A stretch of 43,239 nt of DNA, from the NCBI GenBank assembly GCA_002720375.1, contig PBIE01000014.1, forward strand, positions 22,102 to 65,340. The letters are read 5' to 3'. Origin of the DNA: Crocinitomicaceae bacterium. GTDB lineage: Bacteria; Bacteroidota; Bacteroidia; Flavobacteriales_D; Sanyastnellaceae. The notes under the pieces are model-generated. The model saw only the letters and a program-made list of their open reading frames with translations, was not told the DNA's origin and did not search any database. A program made the position numbers and the translations under genes. Below, one piece after another: positions 8,211-16,842 of this stretch (position 1 is its first letter; each line of letters opens with the position of its first letter).

Positions 8211-11066
8211 ATGTTGACCGCTGAATCCGACAAGAAGCTTTTCCTTCTCGACGCCTACGCCCTCATTTTCAGGGCCTACTACGCCTTCATCCGGAACCCA
8301 AGAATCAACAGCAAGGGCCAGAACACCAGCGCTGTTTTCGGCTTTACCACCGCTGTGCTGGACATATTGAAAAATGAGAATCCGACCCATTTGGCTGTCG
8401 TTTTCGACCCGCCCGGACCGACGTTCCGGCATGAGCAGTACGGCGAATACAAGGCCAATCGAGAAGAAACACCAGAAGACATTCGCGCCAGTGTGCCCCG
8501 CGTTCTCGAGGTGGCGGCGGCCATGCGAATCCGGACCATCACCATTCCGGGTTATGAAGCAGACGACACCATTGGTGCATTATCCGTGATGGCCGAGCAG
8601 GCCGGTTTTGATGTTTACATGATGACGCCTGACAAGGACTTTGGTCAATTGGTGACGGAAAAAGTGCGCATGTTTCGTCCAGGTCGCTCGGGAAATCCAC
8701 CTCAAGTTTGGGGTCCTGCCGAAGTTTGCGAACGGTTCGGCATCGAACGCACTGAACAGGTCATTGATTTGCTCGGCTTAATGGGGGACAGTGCCGACAA
8801 CATTCCCGGAGTACCAGGAATAGGCCCCAAGACGGCGGCCAAGCTGCTCAATAAGTATGGGTCCATGGAAACGCTGTTGGATTCCACAGCGGATTTGAAG
8901 GGCAAGCAAAAGGAAAACCTGGAGACCTACCGGGAGCAAGCGCTCTTGTCCAAGCAGTTGGCGACCATTGCATTGGACGTTCCCGTTGAGGCTGACTTCG
9001 AGAACATGCGGGTTGAGAATCCAGATGCGGAGAAGTTGGCTGCCGTGTTCGAGTCATTGGAGTTCCGTACGTTGTCCCGCCGCGTATTGGGCGATGTTGC
9101 CGTGCCGAAAGCGGATACCGCAGAATCAGCTGAAATTCCAGCCACTTCCACTGGGGAGGCACAGATGGATATGTTTGGCGGAGGCAGTGGCGATTCCATC
9201 GTGACGGCCGAGTCTGTTGGGGGGCCTGTTTCCATTGACCGCGAATCTGTCGATTACCGGATGGCGAACACCCCCGCACTGAGGGCGGAGCTCATTGGGC
9301 TCCTTGACACATGTGACCGCTTCGCATTTGATACGGAAACCACCGGCTTAGATGCTAGAACAGCGCGGTTGGTGGGCATGAGCTTCAGTCTTGCAGAAGG
9401 CACGGGCTGGTATGTCCCTGTCCCACTCGGTTCTGACGACTCGCCCCAAAGAGAGCAGGCGGAGGTGCGTTCTCTGCTCGGTGAATTCAATGCCATTTGG
9501 GCTTCGGAAGAAAAAGAAATCGTTGCCCAGAACTGGAAGTACGACCACAAGATCATGCTGGGGGTGGGGGTCGTTGTGCGCTGCCGCGTCTTTGACACCA
9601 TGCTGGCCCACTATGTGCTTCAGCCGGACTTGAAGCATGGAATGGACTATTTGGCGGAGACCGAGCTGGGTTATCGGACAATTCCCATCACCGACTTGCT
9701 GGGCAAGAAAGGGAAGAATCAAAAAACCATGGCTGATATCCCACCGGAAGAGGTGGTGGATTACGCCTGCGAAGACGCGGACATTACCCTTCGTCTCGCG
9801 GACACTTTTGGCGGCCGGATGCCTGAGGGGAGTCCGGAGCGGCGCATTCTGGAAACCATCGAGATGCCCCTGGTGCCAGTCTTGGCGGATATGGAGCTCG
9901 AGGGAGTGAGGCTCGATGCTGAAGCCATGCAAACCATGGCGTCAGGTCTGGAAGAAGATCTGAGGAAATTGACGGACTCGATTCAGTCGCACGCCGGCGT
10001 GCCCTTTTCCATCGACTCGCCGCGCCAGCTCGGGGAGGTCCTATTCGACCATCTTGCTATCACCGACAAGGCCAAGAAGACCAAAACCGGTCAGTATGCT
10101 ACCGGGGAGGACATTCTCCAGAAGTTGGTGGATACACACCCCATTGTCGCGCAGGTACTCGAATACCGACAGCTCAATAAGCTTCTTTCTACCTATGTGC
10201 GGCCCCTCCCGGAATTGGTGGATTCAACCACGGGCCGGGTGCACACGCAGTACATGCAGGCAGTGGCCGCAACGGGCCGGCTCAGCAGCACTCGCCCCAA
10301 TCTGCAGAACATTCCCATTCGAACAGCGAGGGGCCGAGAGATACGGAAGGCTTTCGTCCCGCGCGATGAGAATCACGTGCTGCTTGCCGCCGATTACAGT
10401 CAAGTAGAATTGCGCATTGTGGCCGCTTTGAGCGGAGACAAGGGGCTGTGCCAGGCCTTCCTCGACGGCGCTGATATTCACACGGCAACAGCTGCTAAGG
10501 TCTTCGGTGTGGCCCCGAGTGAAGTGGACCGGGGTCAGCGCAGCCGAGCCAAGGCAGTCAATTTCGGCATTCTTTATGGGCAGGGGGCCTTCGGGTTGGC
10601 TGAAACCCTGAAGATTCCTCGCCGCGAGGCCAAGGGAATTATCGAGGCATACTTCGCGGAGTTTTCTGAACTCAAGTCCTATCAAACCCGGGTGGTTGAG
10701 GAGGCAAGAGAAAGGGGCTATGTCGAGACCGTCCTCGGCCGGAAGCGATGGTTACCGGACATCGCGTCAGCAAATGCAGTCGTTCGCGGGTTTGCTGAGC
10801 GCAATGCCATCAATGCACCTATACAAGGGTCTGCAGCCGATATCATCAAGGTGGCAATGGTGCGCATTCAAAAGGCCCTTAGCGATGGCGGATTTGGGGC
10901 CAGGATGATTTTGCAGGTCCACGACGAATTGGTGTTCGACGTGCCCAAGGGCGAGGCTGAGGCCATATCAGCGCTGGTTAGGGAGCATATGGAAGGCGCT
11001 GTGCAGCTTGCCGTTCCACTGGAGGTTGAAGTCCAGACAGGGGCAAATTGGCTCGAGGCCCATTGA
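8211..11066 (+). CDS. polA: DNA polymerase I
   Basis: Pol I fills gaps and removes RNA primers in replication and repair. All three domains are present in 951 residues. The 5'-3' exonuclease domain (about 10-300) has YEADDTIG and GDSADNIPGVPGIGPKTA. The proofreading domain (about 350-540) keeps its DEDD residues: DTETTG (D374, E376), NWKYDHK (D445) and YACEDAD. The polymerase domain (about 550-951) has motif A LAADYSQVELR (D728), the O-helix RAKAVNFGILYG with F785, and motif C VHDELVF (D905, E906). So proofreading should be active. The linker between exonuclease domains (about 300-345) is rich in Ala, Ser, Glu and Gly. The ATG at 8211 is preceded by TAATTTG (8196-8202), an imperfect -10 that would give a very short leader. 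Confidence 0.98.
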   Translation: MLTAESDKKLFLLDAYALIFRAYYAFIRNPRINSKGQNTSAVFGFTTAVLDILKNENPTHLAVVFDPPGPTFRHEQYGEYKANREETPEDIRASVPRVLEVAAAMRIRTITIPGYEADDTIGALSVMAEQAGFDVYMMTPDKDFGQLVTEKVRMFRPGRSGNPPQVWGPAEVCERFGIERTEQVIDLLGLMGDSADNIPGVPGIGPKTAAKLLNKYGSMETLLDSTADLKGKQKENLETYREQALLSKQLATIALDVPVEADFENMRVENPDAEKLAAVFESLEFRTLSRRVLGDVAVPKADTAESAEIPATSTGEAQMDMFGGGSGDSIVTAESVGGPVSIDRESVDYRMANTPALRAELIGLLDTCDRFAFDTETTGLDARTARLVGMSFSLAEGTGWYVPVPLGSDDSPQREQAEVRSLLGEFNAIWASEEKEIVAQNWKYDHKIMLGVGVVVRCRVFDTMLAHYVLQPDLKHGMDYLAETELGYRTIPITDLLGKKGKNQKTMADIPPEEVVDYACEDADITLRLADTFGGRMPEGSPERRILETIEMPLVPVLADMELEGVRLDAEAMQTMASGLEEDLRKLTDSIQSHAGVPFSIDSPRQLGEVLFDHLAITDKAKKTKTGQYATGEDILQKLVDTHPIVAQVLEYRQLNKLLSTYVRPLPELVDSTTGRVHTQYMQAVAATGRLSSTRPNLQNIPIRTARGREIRKAFVPRDENHVLLAADYSQVELRIVAALSGDKGLCQAFLDGADIHTATAAKVFGVAPSEVDRGQRSRAKAVNFGILYGQGAFGLAETLKIPRREAKGIIEAYFAEFSELKSYQTRVVEEARERGYVETVLGRKRWLPDIASANAVVRGFAERNAINAPIQGSAADIIKVAMVRIQKALSDGGFGARMILQVHDELVFDVPKGEAEAISALVREHMEGAVQLAVPLEVEVQTGANWLEAH

Positions 11067-11219
11067 CGGATTGAGGGTTGCGCAATAGGCGTATTCCCAC
11101 GGGGCTTCGGAACAGCACCGACAACATCCACCTTTCGGCGAGGATAACTTTCCCAAGCTCTGCCCGTGAATGCCGCGGTGGGGAGTCTATTTGTCTTTAA
11201 CAACCAACTTGGAATCTCT

Positions 11220-12146
11220 ATGAGAAGAGCATTTGACCGAAAGACGCCCCAGCGGCTTGCCCCCGTATGGATGGCCTTGCCCCTGTTGTTCCTATTTGGC
11301 TGCGGCGAAGGCCCGCAGGCTGACGAAGGAGGAGCCGAAGACGCACCTCAAGTGGAGATGGATGCGGAGGGGATGATGCCCGCCCGCCGCCAAAAGGCCT
11401 TTAAAAAGATCTTTCACGCTGTACCGTCTCCAATCGAAACGGCATTGCTGCTCGAGCGGAGCGGAATTCGATTTGATGCCAATGCCCTCAATCCGATTGA
11501 CAAAGCGATGGGCTACTCGACAACGGCTTCCCAAGCTGTTAACCTCGGTATTTATGCAGGGGACTTGAGTTACAGTGTCATTTTCAATCAGAACCAGCAG
11601 TCGGTGGACTACCTCAACACCTGCCGGCGGCTTTGTGACGGGCTGGGCGTGGGGGACCTCATCGATGGTGACCTCATCGAGCGCGCCAACAGCAATCGCG
11701 ATGTTCGAGACTCACTCGTGCAAATCGTGACGGAGACATTCTATGATCTCAATGCGCGGTTCCGCGAGAATGGCATGGAGGAAGTGAGTGGCCTCATGGC
11801 AGCGGGCGGATGGATTGAAGGGGTCTATCTCGGCACGCGCAACCTCGCCTCATCTACCGAGGACTTGAAGCTGCGCATTGCGGAGCAGAAGATGACGTTG
11901 GACAACTTGATTGGCTTGATTGACAGCTACCCACCGACTGGTGCATTGACCCGCATGAAGCGCCTACTCAGTCGCCTTGAGTCGGTATACGCAAACGTGA
12001 AAATCACATACAACGAAGCAGCAGCAACTGCCGCAGAGGATGGAACGGTGGTCATCAGCGGAGGCCCTGATGTGCAATTCGACGATGCCGCTTTGGAAGA
12101 AATTGCCAACGCAGTTGCCAAGATTCGTAACCTCTACACCCAATGA
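11220..12146 (+). CDS. Uncharacterised lipoprotein of a conserved Bacteroidota pair
   Basis: The 308-residue product begins MRRAFDRK and has a hydrophobic stretch ending in a lipobox (LFLFGC, Cys at about 28), followed by an acidic Gly/Glu/Asp-rich linker, so it should be a lipid-anchored envelope protein. The body is mainly helical, with conserved-looking NLGIYAGDLSYSVIFNQNQQ, RRLCDGLGVGDLID and AGGWIEGVYLGT segments. I recall similar unnamed proteins in many Bacteroidota followed by a small secreted protein, as here. The gene overlaps the next by four bases (ATGA), which suggests translational coupling. I chose the ATG at 11220; a GTG 18 codons earlier would put a non-signal extension before the lipobox. 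The 153 bases upstream hold a TCTATTTG (11186-11193) that may be a weak -10, and nothing else I can name. Function unknown. Confidence 0.8.
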   Translation: MRRAFDRKTPQRLAPVWMALPLLFLFGCGEGPQADEGGAEDAPQVEMDAEGMMPARRQKAFKKIFHAVPSPIETALLLERSGIRFDANALNPIDKAMGYSTTASQAVNLGIYAGDLSYSVIFNQNQQSVDYLNTCRRLCDGLGVGDLIDGDLIERANSNRDVRDSLVQIVTETFYDLNARFRENGMEEVSGLMAAGGWIEGVYLGTRNLASSTEDLKLRIAEQKMTLDNLIGLIDSYPPTGALTRMKRLLSRLESVYANVKITYNEAAATAAEDGTVVISGGPDVQFDDAALEEIANAVAKIRNLYTQ

Positions 12147-12601
12147 ACGTAATGTCCAACGCCATGACTGCGATCAAGAAATTCTCCCTCGCTGCATTTT
12201 CCCTTCTTATGGTGCTTTTCTGCGCCTCCGAGGCGGATGCCCAATGCCGGACATTCACAAAGAAGCGCTGCCTTCCCCAACTGGAGGACTACGTGCAAAA
12301 CGACAACTACAACACAGCTGTTCTTATTCCCGGGGATGAGGCGGAGCTCGAACTCACCTTTTTTGGTGACCGTGCCTATCGATTGTTGGTGTGTGGCCAC
12401 CCTGTCTTGGGTGATTTGACCTTCCAGGTGCTAGACAGCCGTGGAAACGGCATTTATGACAGCACGGACAAAGACGACAATCACTTTGACTTTCGTGTGG
12501 CCAATACGCAACAGATGACGGTACGCGTGCAAGTGCCTGCATCTGATGCGGTCATCGAGCACGAAGGTTGCGTGAGCATCATGGTCGGCTCCAAAGGCTG
12601 A
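12143..12601 (+). CDS. Small secreted protein paired with the upstream lipoprotein
   Basis: This 152-residue protein has a signal peptide (hydrophobic FSLAAFSLLMVLFCASEADA, cut before QCRTF). The mature part of about 115 residues looks all-beta, with two early cysteines (QCRTF, KRCLP), a third in LLVCGHP and one near the C-terminus in EGCVSIMVG. Acidic DSTDKDDNHFDF resembles a calcium-binding or exposed loop, but no named motif fits. The ATG at 12143 overlaps the stop of the lipoprotein gene. An internal ATG at codon 8 is also possible. A strong terminator follows, so the two genes form a closed transcription unit. Likely location is periplasm or outer membrane. Function unknown. Confidence 0.78.
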   Translation: MNVMSNAMTAIKKFSLAAFSLLMVLFCASEADAQCRTFTKKRCLPQLEDYVQNDNYNTAVLIPGDEAELELTFFGDRAYRLLVCGHPVLGDLTFQVLDSRGNGIYDSTDKDDNHFDFRVANTQQMTVRVQVPASDAVIEHEGCVSIMVGSKG

Positions 12602-12621
12602 TTAATCACTTTAAATATTTT

Positions 12622-12656
12622 GCGCCCGATTGGTCATGCCGGTCGGGCGTTTTTTT
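12622..12656 (+). terminator. Rho-independent terminator
   Basis: CGCCCGA (12623-12629) pairs with TCGGGCG (12643-12649), with a 13-base loop and wobble pairs on either side, followed by seven T (12650-12656). It closes the lipoprotein/secreted-protein unit. The opposite strand has only a short interrupted T run (rev. of AAATATTTTG) after the hairpin, so it may work weakly for the convergent hydrolase gene that ends at 12660. Confidence 0.85.
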
Positions 12657-12659
12657 GAG

Positions 12660-13433
12660 TTAAATCAGAAAGGCCTCCACGTTCTCGGAGAAAGCGTCGG
12701 GGTTCTCTGCGTGCAGCCAATGGCCTGCTTCAAGTCCCTTGGCTTGCAACATTGGGAAGTGCTGCTTCAGGGCCGCCAGTCCACGGCCAACGACATATTC
12801 ACTGCGGGTACCATAAAGGGCAAGACAGGGGCAATCAATAGTACCCAAGGGAAGAAAGGCAGTCATGTCTGCCAAGTGACGGCGAAGAACTGGCAGGTTG
12901 TAGCGAAATGCGAAGCGGTCTGGCGTTGCCCGGTACAACCCTTTTAGGAGGAATTGTCGCAATCCCGGATCGGGTATGGATTCCGCGAGTGCCGAGTCGA
13001 CGTCTTGCCTTCGTTCGAACCGAGCAAGGTCGAGCTCAGAAAGGGCATCAAACAAAGGCGTGTGGTTCGGAGGGTAGGCGATGGGGGCCATGTCCGCGAT
13101 GATCAAGCGGCCGCATCGGCTGGGGTGACGGTCTGCAAAATGCATAACAGTTTTACCCCCCATACTGTGTCCAAGCAAGTCGGCATTCTCGATTCCGAGG
13201 TGGTCCATCGTATCGAGCAGGTCCACCACCATATCGGGATAGATGTGGCTCGGATGATGCGGGCTCCGACCGTGATTTCGTTGGTCGACGAGGATGACAG
13301 CTCGGTCTTTGGCCCATCTGTTCCCGAGGGTTTGCCAATTGTCAGATGAGCCGAGCAAGCCGTGAAGCACGATGAGGGGCGTTTTGCCTTTAGGGGCTCC
13401 CGATTCGCCCAGTTTACGGTGGAAGAGGACCAT
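12660..13433 (-). CDS. Alpha/beta-hydrolase, YbfF-like esterase
   Basis: The 257-residue product is a single-domain alpha/beta-hydrolase. The oxyanion motif LHGLLGSSDNW (23-33), the VDQRNHGRSPH strand-loop, the nucleophile elbow GHSMGGK (Ser90), DMAPIAY with Asp114, and GHWLHAENP near the C-terminus (general base His) match the E. coli YbfF family, whose triad is Ser89-Asp113-His234. YbfF-type enzymes cleave short acyl esters and thioesters; the natural substrate is not known. The ATG at 13433 is two bases after the pdxJ stop, so the two genes are probably one transcript, with the hydrolase as the distal gene. It meets the terminator at 12622-12656 tail to tail. Confidence 0.9.
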   Translation of the reverse strand: MVLFHRKLGESGAPKGKTPLIVLHGLLGSSDNWQTLGNRWAKDRAVILVDQRNHGRSPHHPSHIYPDMVVDLLDTMDHLGIENADLLGHSMGGKTVMHFADRHPSRCGRLIIADMAPIAYPPNHTPLFDALSELDLARFERRQDVDSALAESIPDPGLRQFLLKGLYRATPDRFAFRYNLPVLRRHLADMTAFLPLGTIDCPCLALYGTRSEYVVGRGLAALKQHFPMLQAKGLEAGHWLHAENPDAFSENVEAFLI

Positions 13434-13435
13434 GG

Positions 13436-14170
13436 TCAGTTTCTCGGCCTTAAAGCCTCCTTGTATTGTCCTACTGCATTTTGGAGACCGAGATACAGGG
13501 CGTCGGAAATGAGGGCATGCCCGATGGATACTTCTGCGAGGTGGGGAATTGAAGCGGCGAAATGGGCGAGGTTTCGGAGGTTTAAATCGTGTCCGGCATT
13601 CACGCCGAGTCCCACAGAATGTGCGGTGGACGCGGCCTCGGCAAAGGGCGCCACAGCCAAATGGGCATCTTTAGCAAAACCAACTGCATAGGCTTCAGTG
13701 TACAATTCGACTCTGTCCGCACCCAGCGCTGCAGCTGCGCGTATGAGAGCATCATCTGTTTCGATGAACAAGCTCGTCCGTATGCCGGCTTGACGGAATT
13801 GATCAAGGACAGGGCGAAGCCGTTCTGCTTCTTCTATAGTATCCCACCCGGCATTGGAGGTCAGGACATTGGGGGGGTCGGGGACCAACGTGACCTGTTC
13901 GGGTTTCACGGCAAGAACAAGGGCTATGAAATCTTTAGAAGGGTACCCTTCAATATTGAACTCAGTGTGGACGACTGGACGAAGGGACCGAACATCATCA
14001 TAGGTAATGTGACGGGCATCTGGCCGGGGGTGGACGGTGATTCCGTCTGCGCCCCATTGTTGGATTCTGCGCGCGGCCTCTACAGGACAGGGGACGCTTC
14101 CACCCCGCGCATTGCGGAGTGTGGCCACTTTGTTGATGTTGACGCTCAGTCGCGTTGGGAAAGTTTCCAT
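13436..14170 (-). CDS. pdxJ: Pyridoxine 5'-phosphate synthase
   Basis: PdxJ condenses 3-amino-2-oxopropyl phosphate (from PdxA) with DXP to make pyridoxine 5'-phosphate in the DXP-dependent vitamin B6 route. DXP is the product of dxs at 5658, so both uses of DXP appear in this genome. The 244-residue TIM barrel starts LSVNINKVATLRNARGG, then GADGITVHPRPDARHI, TEFNIEG, VTLVPDPPNVLTSNAGW, RVELYTEAYA and GLGVNAGHDLN, all expected catalytic or phosphate-binding segments. An upstream ATG at 14191 is also in frame, but 14170 fits the family start better. It is divergent from the CBS-domain gene, with a shared control region of about 50-70 bases holding GAGTTTTG (minus strand, 14219-14212), a possible -10. 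Confidence 0.96.
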   Translation of the reverse strand: METFPTRLSVNINKVATLRNARGGSVPCPVEAARRIQQWGADGITVHPRPDARHITYDDVRSLRPVVHTEFNIEGYPSKDFIALVLAVKPEQVTLVPDPPNVLTSNAGWDTIEEAERLRPVLDQFRQAGIRTSLFIETDDALIRAAAALGADRVELYTEAYAVGFAKDAHLAVAPFAEAASTAHSVGLGVNAGHDLNLRNLAHFAASIPHLAEVSIGHALISDALYLGLQNAVGQYKEALRPRN

Positions 14171-14243
14171 GGACGGGGGTCGGCAGGACATCTGCTCGAC
14201 TGCTAATTTCGCAAAACTCTTTACCTGGAGTTGACTTTAGTCC

Positions 14244-14897
14244 ATGCACGCAGCTAGCATTACCAACCCTGAGCTTATTTCGCTCGACCCCGGAGACACC
14301 TTGGACAAGGCGCTGCGCGCCATGGATGAACTCAAGGTGGAGCACTTGCCCGTCTGTGCCGAGGGCAGGTACCTCGGTCTGGTGGCAGAACAACACCTTC
14401 TCGACCAAGAGGGAGAGGTGCCTTTTCTGACCAATGTGCAATTGATGCCGGTCATGGTCGCACCGGGCCAGCACTTTCTCGAGGTGGTGGACGTGTTGTG
14501 CGAAGCGGAGGTGAGCATCGTACCCGTGGTCGAAGAGGGGATTTTGGTTGGCAGTATCGACAGGGCCCACCTTTGGAAGGCATTCCATCACAGCCTTACC
14601 CCCTACAGCGAGGGCAGCATCTTGACCTTGGAGGTGCCTTGGAAGGACTACAGTCTCGCACAGATATCCCATCGGGTCGAATCGGAGGGAGTGAAGATTC
14701 TTCAAGTTTTGGTCAGCGACGGAACCCAGTCCGATCATGCTGAATTGGCCCTTCGGTTGTCCACCCGAGACATTGAGAGTCTGATTGATTCCTTGAGGCG
14801 ACACGGGTATGCAGTTAGCGCATTTTACCGAGCAGAGGAGTATGCGGAAGACATGAAGAAGCGCATGGCGGCCTTCTTACGCTACATGAACACTTGA
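14244..14897 (+). CDS. CBS-domain protein
   Basis: The 217-residue product has two CBS motifs (about 8-57 and 65-118: DTLDKALRAMDELKVEHLPVCAEGRYLGLV and FLEVVDVLCEAEVSIVPVVEEGILVGSID), which usually bind adenine nucleotides. A C-terminal ACT-like half (about 125-217) ends RRHGYAVSAFYRAEEYAEDMKKRMAAFLRYMNT. In Bacteroidota this protein is typically the gene before nadK and after pdxJ in opposite orientation, as here; the gap to nadK is only 4 bases. That order suggests it senses a nucleotide related to NAD(P) or the envelope operon, but this is inference. It is the first gene of the eight-gene plus-strand run ending at murI. TAATTTCG (14204-14211), one base off TAnnTTTG, lies 32 bases before the ATG. 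Confidence 0.88.
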   Translation: MHAASITNPELISLDPGDTLDKALRAMDELKVEHLPVCAEGRYLGLVAEQHLLDQEGEVPFLTNVQLMPVMVAPGQHFLEVVDVLCEAEVSIVPVVEEGILVGSIDRAHLWKAFHHSLTPYSEGSILTLEVPWKDYSLAQISHRVESEGVKILQVLVSDGTQSDHAELALRLSTRDIESLIDSLRRHGYAVSAFYRAEEYAEDMKKRMAAFLRYMNT

Positions 14898-14901
14898 AAC
14901 G

Positions 14902-15846
14902 ATGGCCCAACGCCCAGAAGTTCGAACAGTCTTAATCCATGGCAAAGCCTTGGATGGTGGCCTCATCGCTCGGATTCAACCCGTCTTCAACCTGTTGGAG
15001 ACCCGCAAAATCAGCCGGTTTTTGACGGAGGCTTATGCAGAACTACTCACTGACAACGGTCTGGATTGGGCTTCTATGGGCATGCATTTGCATCAACCGG
15101 ATACCTCGCCTGTGCCGGACATGGTGTTGTCCCTCGGAGGGGACGGAACGGTGCTCGAGACGGCATCCATGAAGGGTGCAGAGGCCATTCCGGTTCTGGG
15201 GATTAACACCGGCAGGCTGGGGTTCCTGGCCCACGTGCCGCTTGAAGAGGCCGAATCCCTTTTGGGAGGCATCCTGTCCGGGGGATACACAGTGGAGGAA
15301 AGGAACATGTTCTCGGTCGAATTTCCCGGCCTTGGCATAGAGGCTGAAGGGGTGGCCCTTAACGAGGTCACGGTCCATCGGCGCGATGTTGCCAGTATGA
15401 TTCGGATTTCGGTTCACCGCGATGGGACCTTCATCAATCGGTATTGGGCGGACGGGCTCATCGTCTCCACAGCCACCGGGTCAACAGCCTATTCCTTGAG
15501 TTGCGGGGGCCCCATTGTACACCCAGCCAGCGATGCGATTGTACTCAATCCCATTGCCCCGCACAACCTTAACGACCGCCCTTTGGTGATTCCCGCGGAC
15601 GGAACACTCGAAATCGTGGCCGAGGGTCGGGACAACCATCTGATGGTCACACTGGACACGCGTTCGCACAAGGTGGCCGTCCCCGCGAGGTTCTTGGTGC
15701 GCAGGGCAGACCGGCCGTTCCTGCTCGTTCAATTGCCGGGTGGAGACTTCATTGAAACTGTTCGCAGGAAGCTGCACTTGGGTCTGGACGGCCGAGAGGG
15801 TCCATCCAGCGCCGGCTCACACGAAATCAATTCGGATTTGCGTTAA
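14902..15846 (+). CDS. nadK: NAD kinase
   Basis: NadK phosphorylates NAD to NADP in the cytoplasm. The 314 residues contain the GGDGT catalytic/ATP motif (79-83), NTGRLGFLA, the ALNEVTVHR segment and the glycine-rich GLIVSTATGSTAYSLSCGGPIV block with the conserved GSTAYS. Length fits Bacteroidota NadK plus a 20-30 residue C-terminal extension (LGLDGREGPSSAGSHEINSDLR) of low complexity. The ATG at 14902 is 4 bases after the CBS gene, and porG begins 11 bases after the stop, so it lies within an operon. Confidence 0.96.
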   Translation: MAQRPEVRTVLIHGKALDGGLIARIQPVFNLLETRKISRFLTEAYAELLTDNGLDWASMGMHLHQPDTSPVPDMVLSLGGDGTVLETASMKGAEAIPVLGINTGRLGFLAHVPLEEAESLLGGILSGGYTVEERNMFSVEFPGLGIEAEGVALNEVTVHRRDVASMIRISVHRDGTFINRYWADGLIVSTATGSTAYSLSCGGPIVHPASDAIVLNPIAPHNLNDRPLVIPADGTLEIVAEGRDNHLMVTLDTRSHKVAVPARFLVRRADRPFLLVQLPGGDFIETVRRKLHLGLDGREGPSSAGSHEINSDLR

Positions 15847-15857
15847 GTTCTCACCCG

Positions 15858-16727
15858 ATGGCCATGTTACCTCCGCTTCGCTCCCTGCTTGCCTTCATGG
15901 TTCTGCTGTTGATGGTGCAGTCGAGTGCTACGGTTTCCGCGCAGAGCAAGTTTGAAAAGAGCAAGACCATGGGTTTTGCAATCGGTACTGGTTATTATCT
16001 GGGAGAAATGAACCCCAATGGCCATTTTAAGGGTCGGTTTCAGCCGGGATTTGGAGGGTTTATGCGGTTCAACATAAACCGCCGTTTTGGTATTCGCGCA
16101 GCAGTGCACAGAACCAACCTCCTCTATCACGATTCGGATTCAAACGACCCTTGGATTGCCAACCGGAATCTGCACTTCCGAAACGCCATCACGGAGGGGT
16201 CTGTTGTGGCTGAGTTCAACTATTCTCGATACCAGATTGGAAACACCAAGGATCGGTTTACAGGGTACCTTTTTGCTGGTCTGTCCTTGTACAGCCACAT
16301 GCCAGAGGCAGAAATCGATGGCATTTGGTATGCACTGCAACCCCTCGGGACCGAGGGGCAGGGCACATCGAGCGCTAACGCGGGCAATCGCTATGCGACC
16401 ACAGGATTTGCTGTGCCCTTTGGCTTCGGCTTCAAATTGAACCTAGGCCATTTCTCAGCCCTGAATTTTGAGTGGGGCATGCGGAGGACATGGACGGACC
16501 ATTTGGATGACGTCGCCGGCTATTATGCCAGTCTTGCTGTACTCGAGGAAGAGGCAGGCCAACTGTCTGAATTGCTGAGTGAGTCACGTATTGAGCGGGA
16601 GGGTAACCTCGAGGACCCAGTTGGCCAAATGAGAGGGTACAATGGCCTCGACGACCGGTTTGCTGTCATGAGTGTGTCGTTCACCTTTCGAATCGACAAG
16701 TCGCCAACCACCTGCTGGGAACGTTGA
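15858..16727 (+). CDS. porG: PorG-like outer-membrane beta-barrel protein (DUF6089), T9SS component
   Basis: The 289-residue product has a signal peptide (hydrophobic core LLAFMVLLLMVQSS, cut after VSA near 28). Alternating strands then form a small outer-membrane barrel: GFAIGTGYYLGEMNP, FMRFNINRRFGIRAAVH, TGYLFAGLSLYSHMP, FAVPFGFGFKLNLG and a C-terminal FAVMSVSFTFRI ending close to the chain end. Its place directly before uppS-bamA-ompH-ompH equals that of porG in Porphyromonas gingivalis, where PorG anchors the PorK/N ring of the T9SS to the outer membrane. Identification therefore rests on size, topology and synteny; sequence identity in this family is low. The PKD protein at 2323 is a likely cargo of the same system. 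An alternative ATG is two codons downstream. Confidence 0.8.
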   Translation: MAMLPPLRSLLAFMVLLLMVQSSATVSAQSKFEKSKTMGFAIGTGYYLGEMNPNGHFKGRFQPGFGGFMRFNINRRFGIRAAVHRTNLLYHDSDSNDPWIANRNLHFRNAITEGSVVAEFNYSRYQIGNTKDRFTGYLFAGLSLYSHMPEAEIDGIWYALQPLGTEGQGTSSANAGNRYATTGFAVPFGFGFKLNLGHFSALNFEWGMRRTWTDHLDDVAGYYASLAVLEEEAGQLSELLSESRIEREGNLEDPVGQMRGYNGLDDRFAVMSVSFTFRIDKSPTTCWER

Positions 16728-16842
16728 CGGTCTGTGTGATTAGGTGAAAAACTCCCAAAGACGGGCGTCGAGCGAGGAACTACCTTGCAGGGCACTTTTC
16801 GCCGAGCCACCTTCGCCACGCCTAAGGCAATTGACAAACACC

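Noticed and set aside
11078-11085. Palindrome TTGCGCAA after polA
   Set aside because: Only 8 bases, no second copy in an equivalent place seen, and no T run; chance is enough to explain it.
13998-14804. 268-residue minus-strand frame spanning the pdxJ start and CBS gene
   Set aside because: It overlaps two clear genes in wrong frames and would cross the divergent promoter region.
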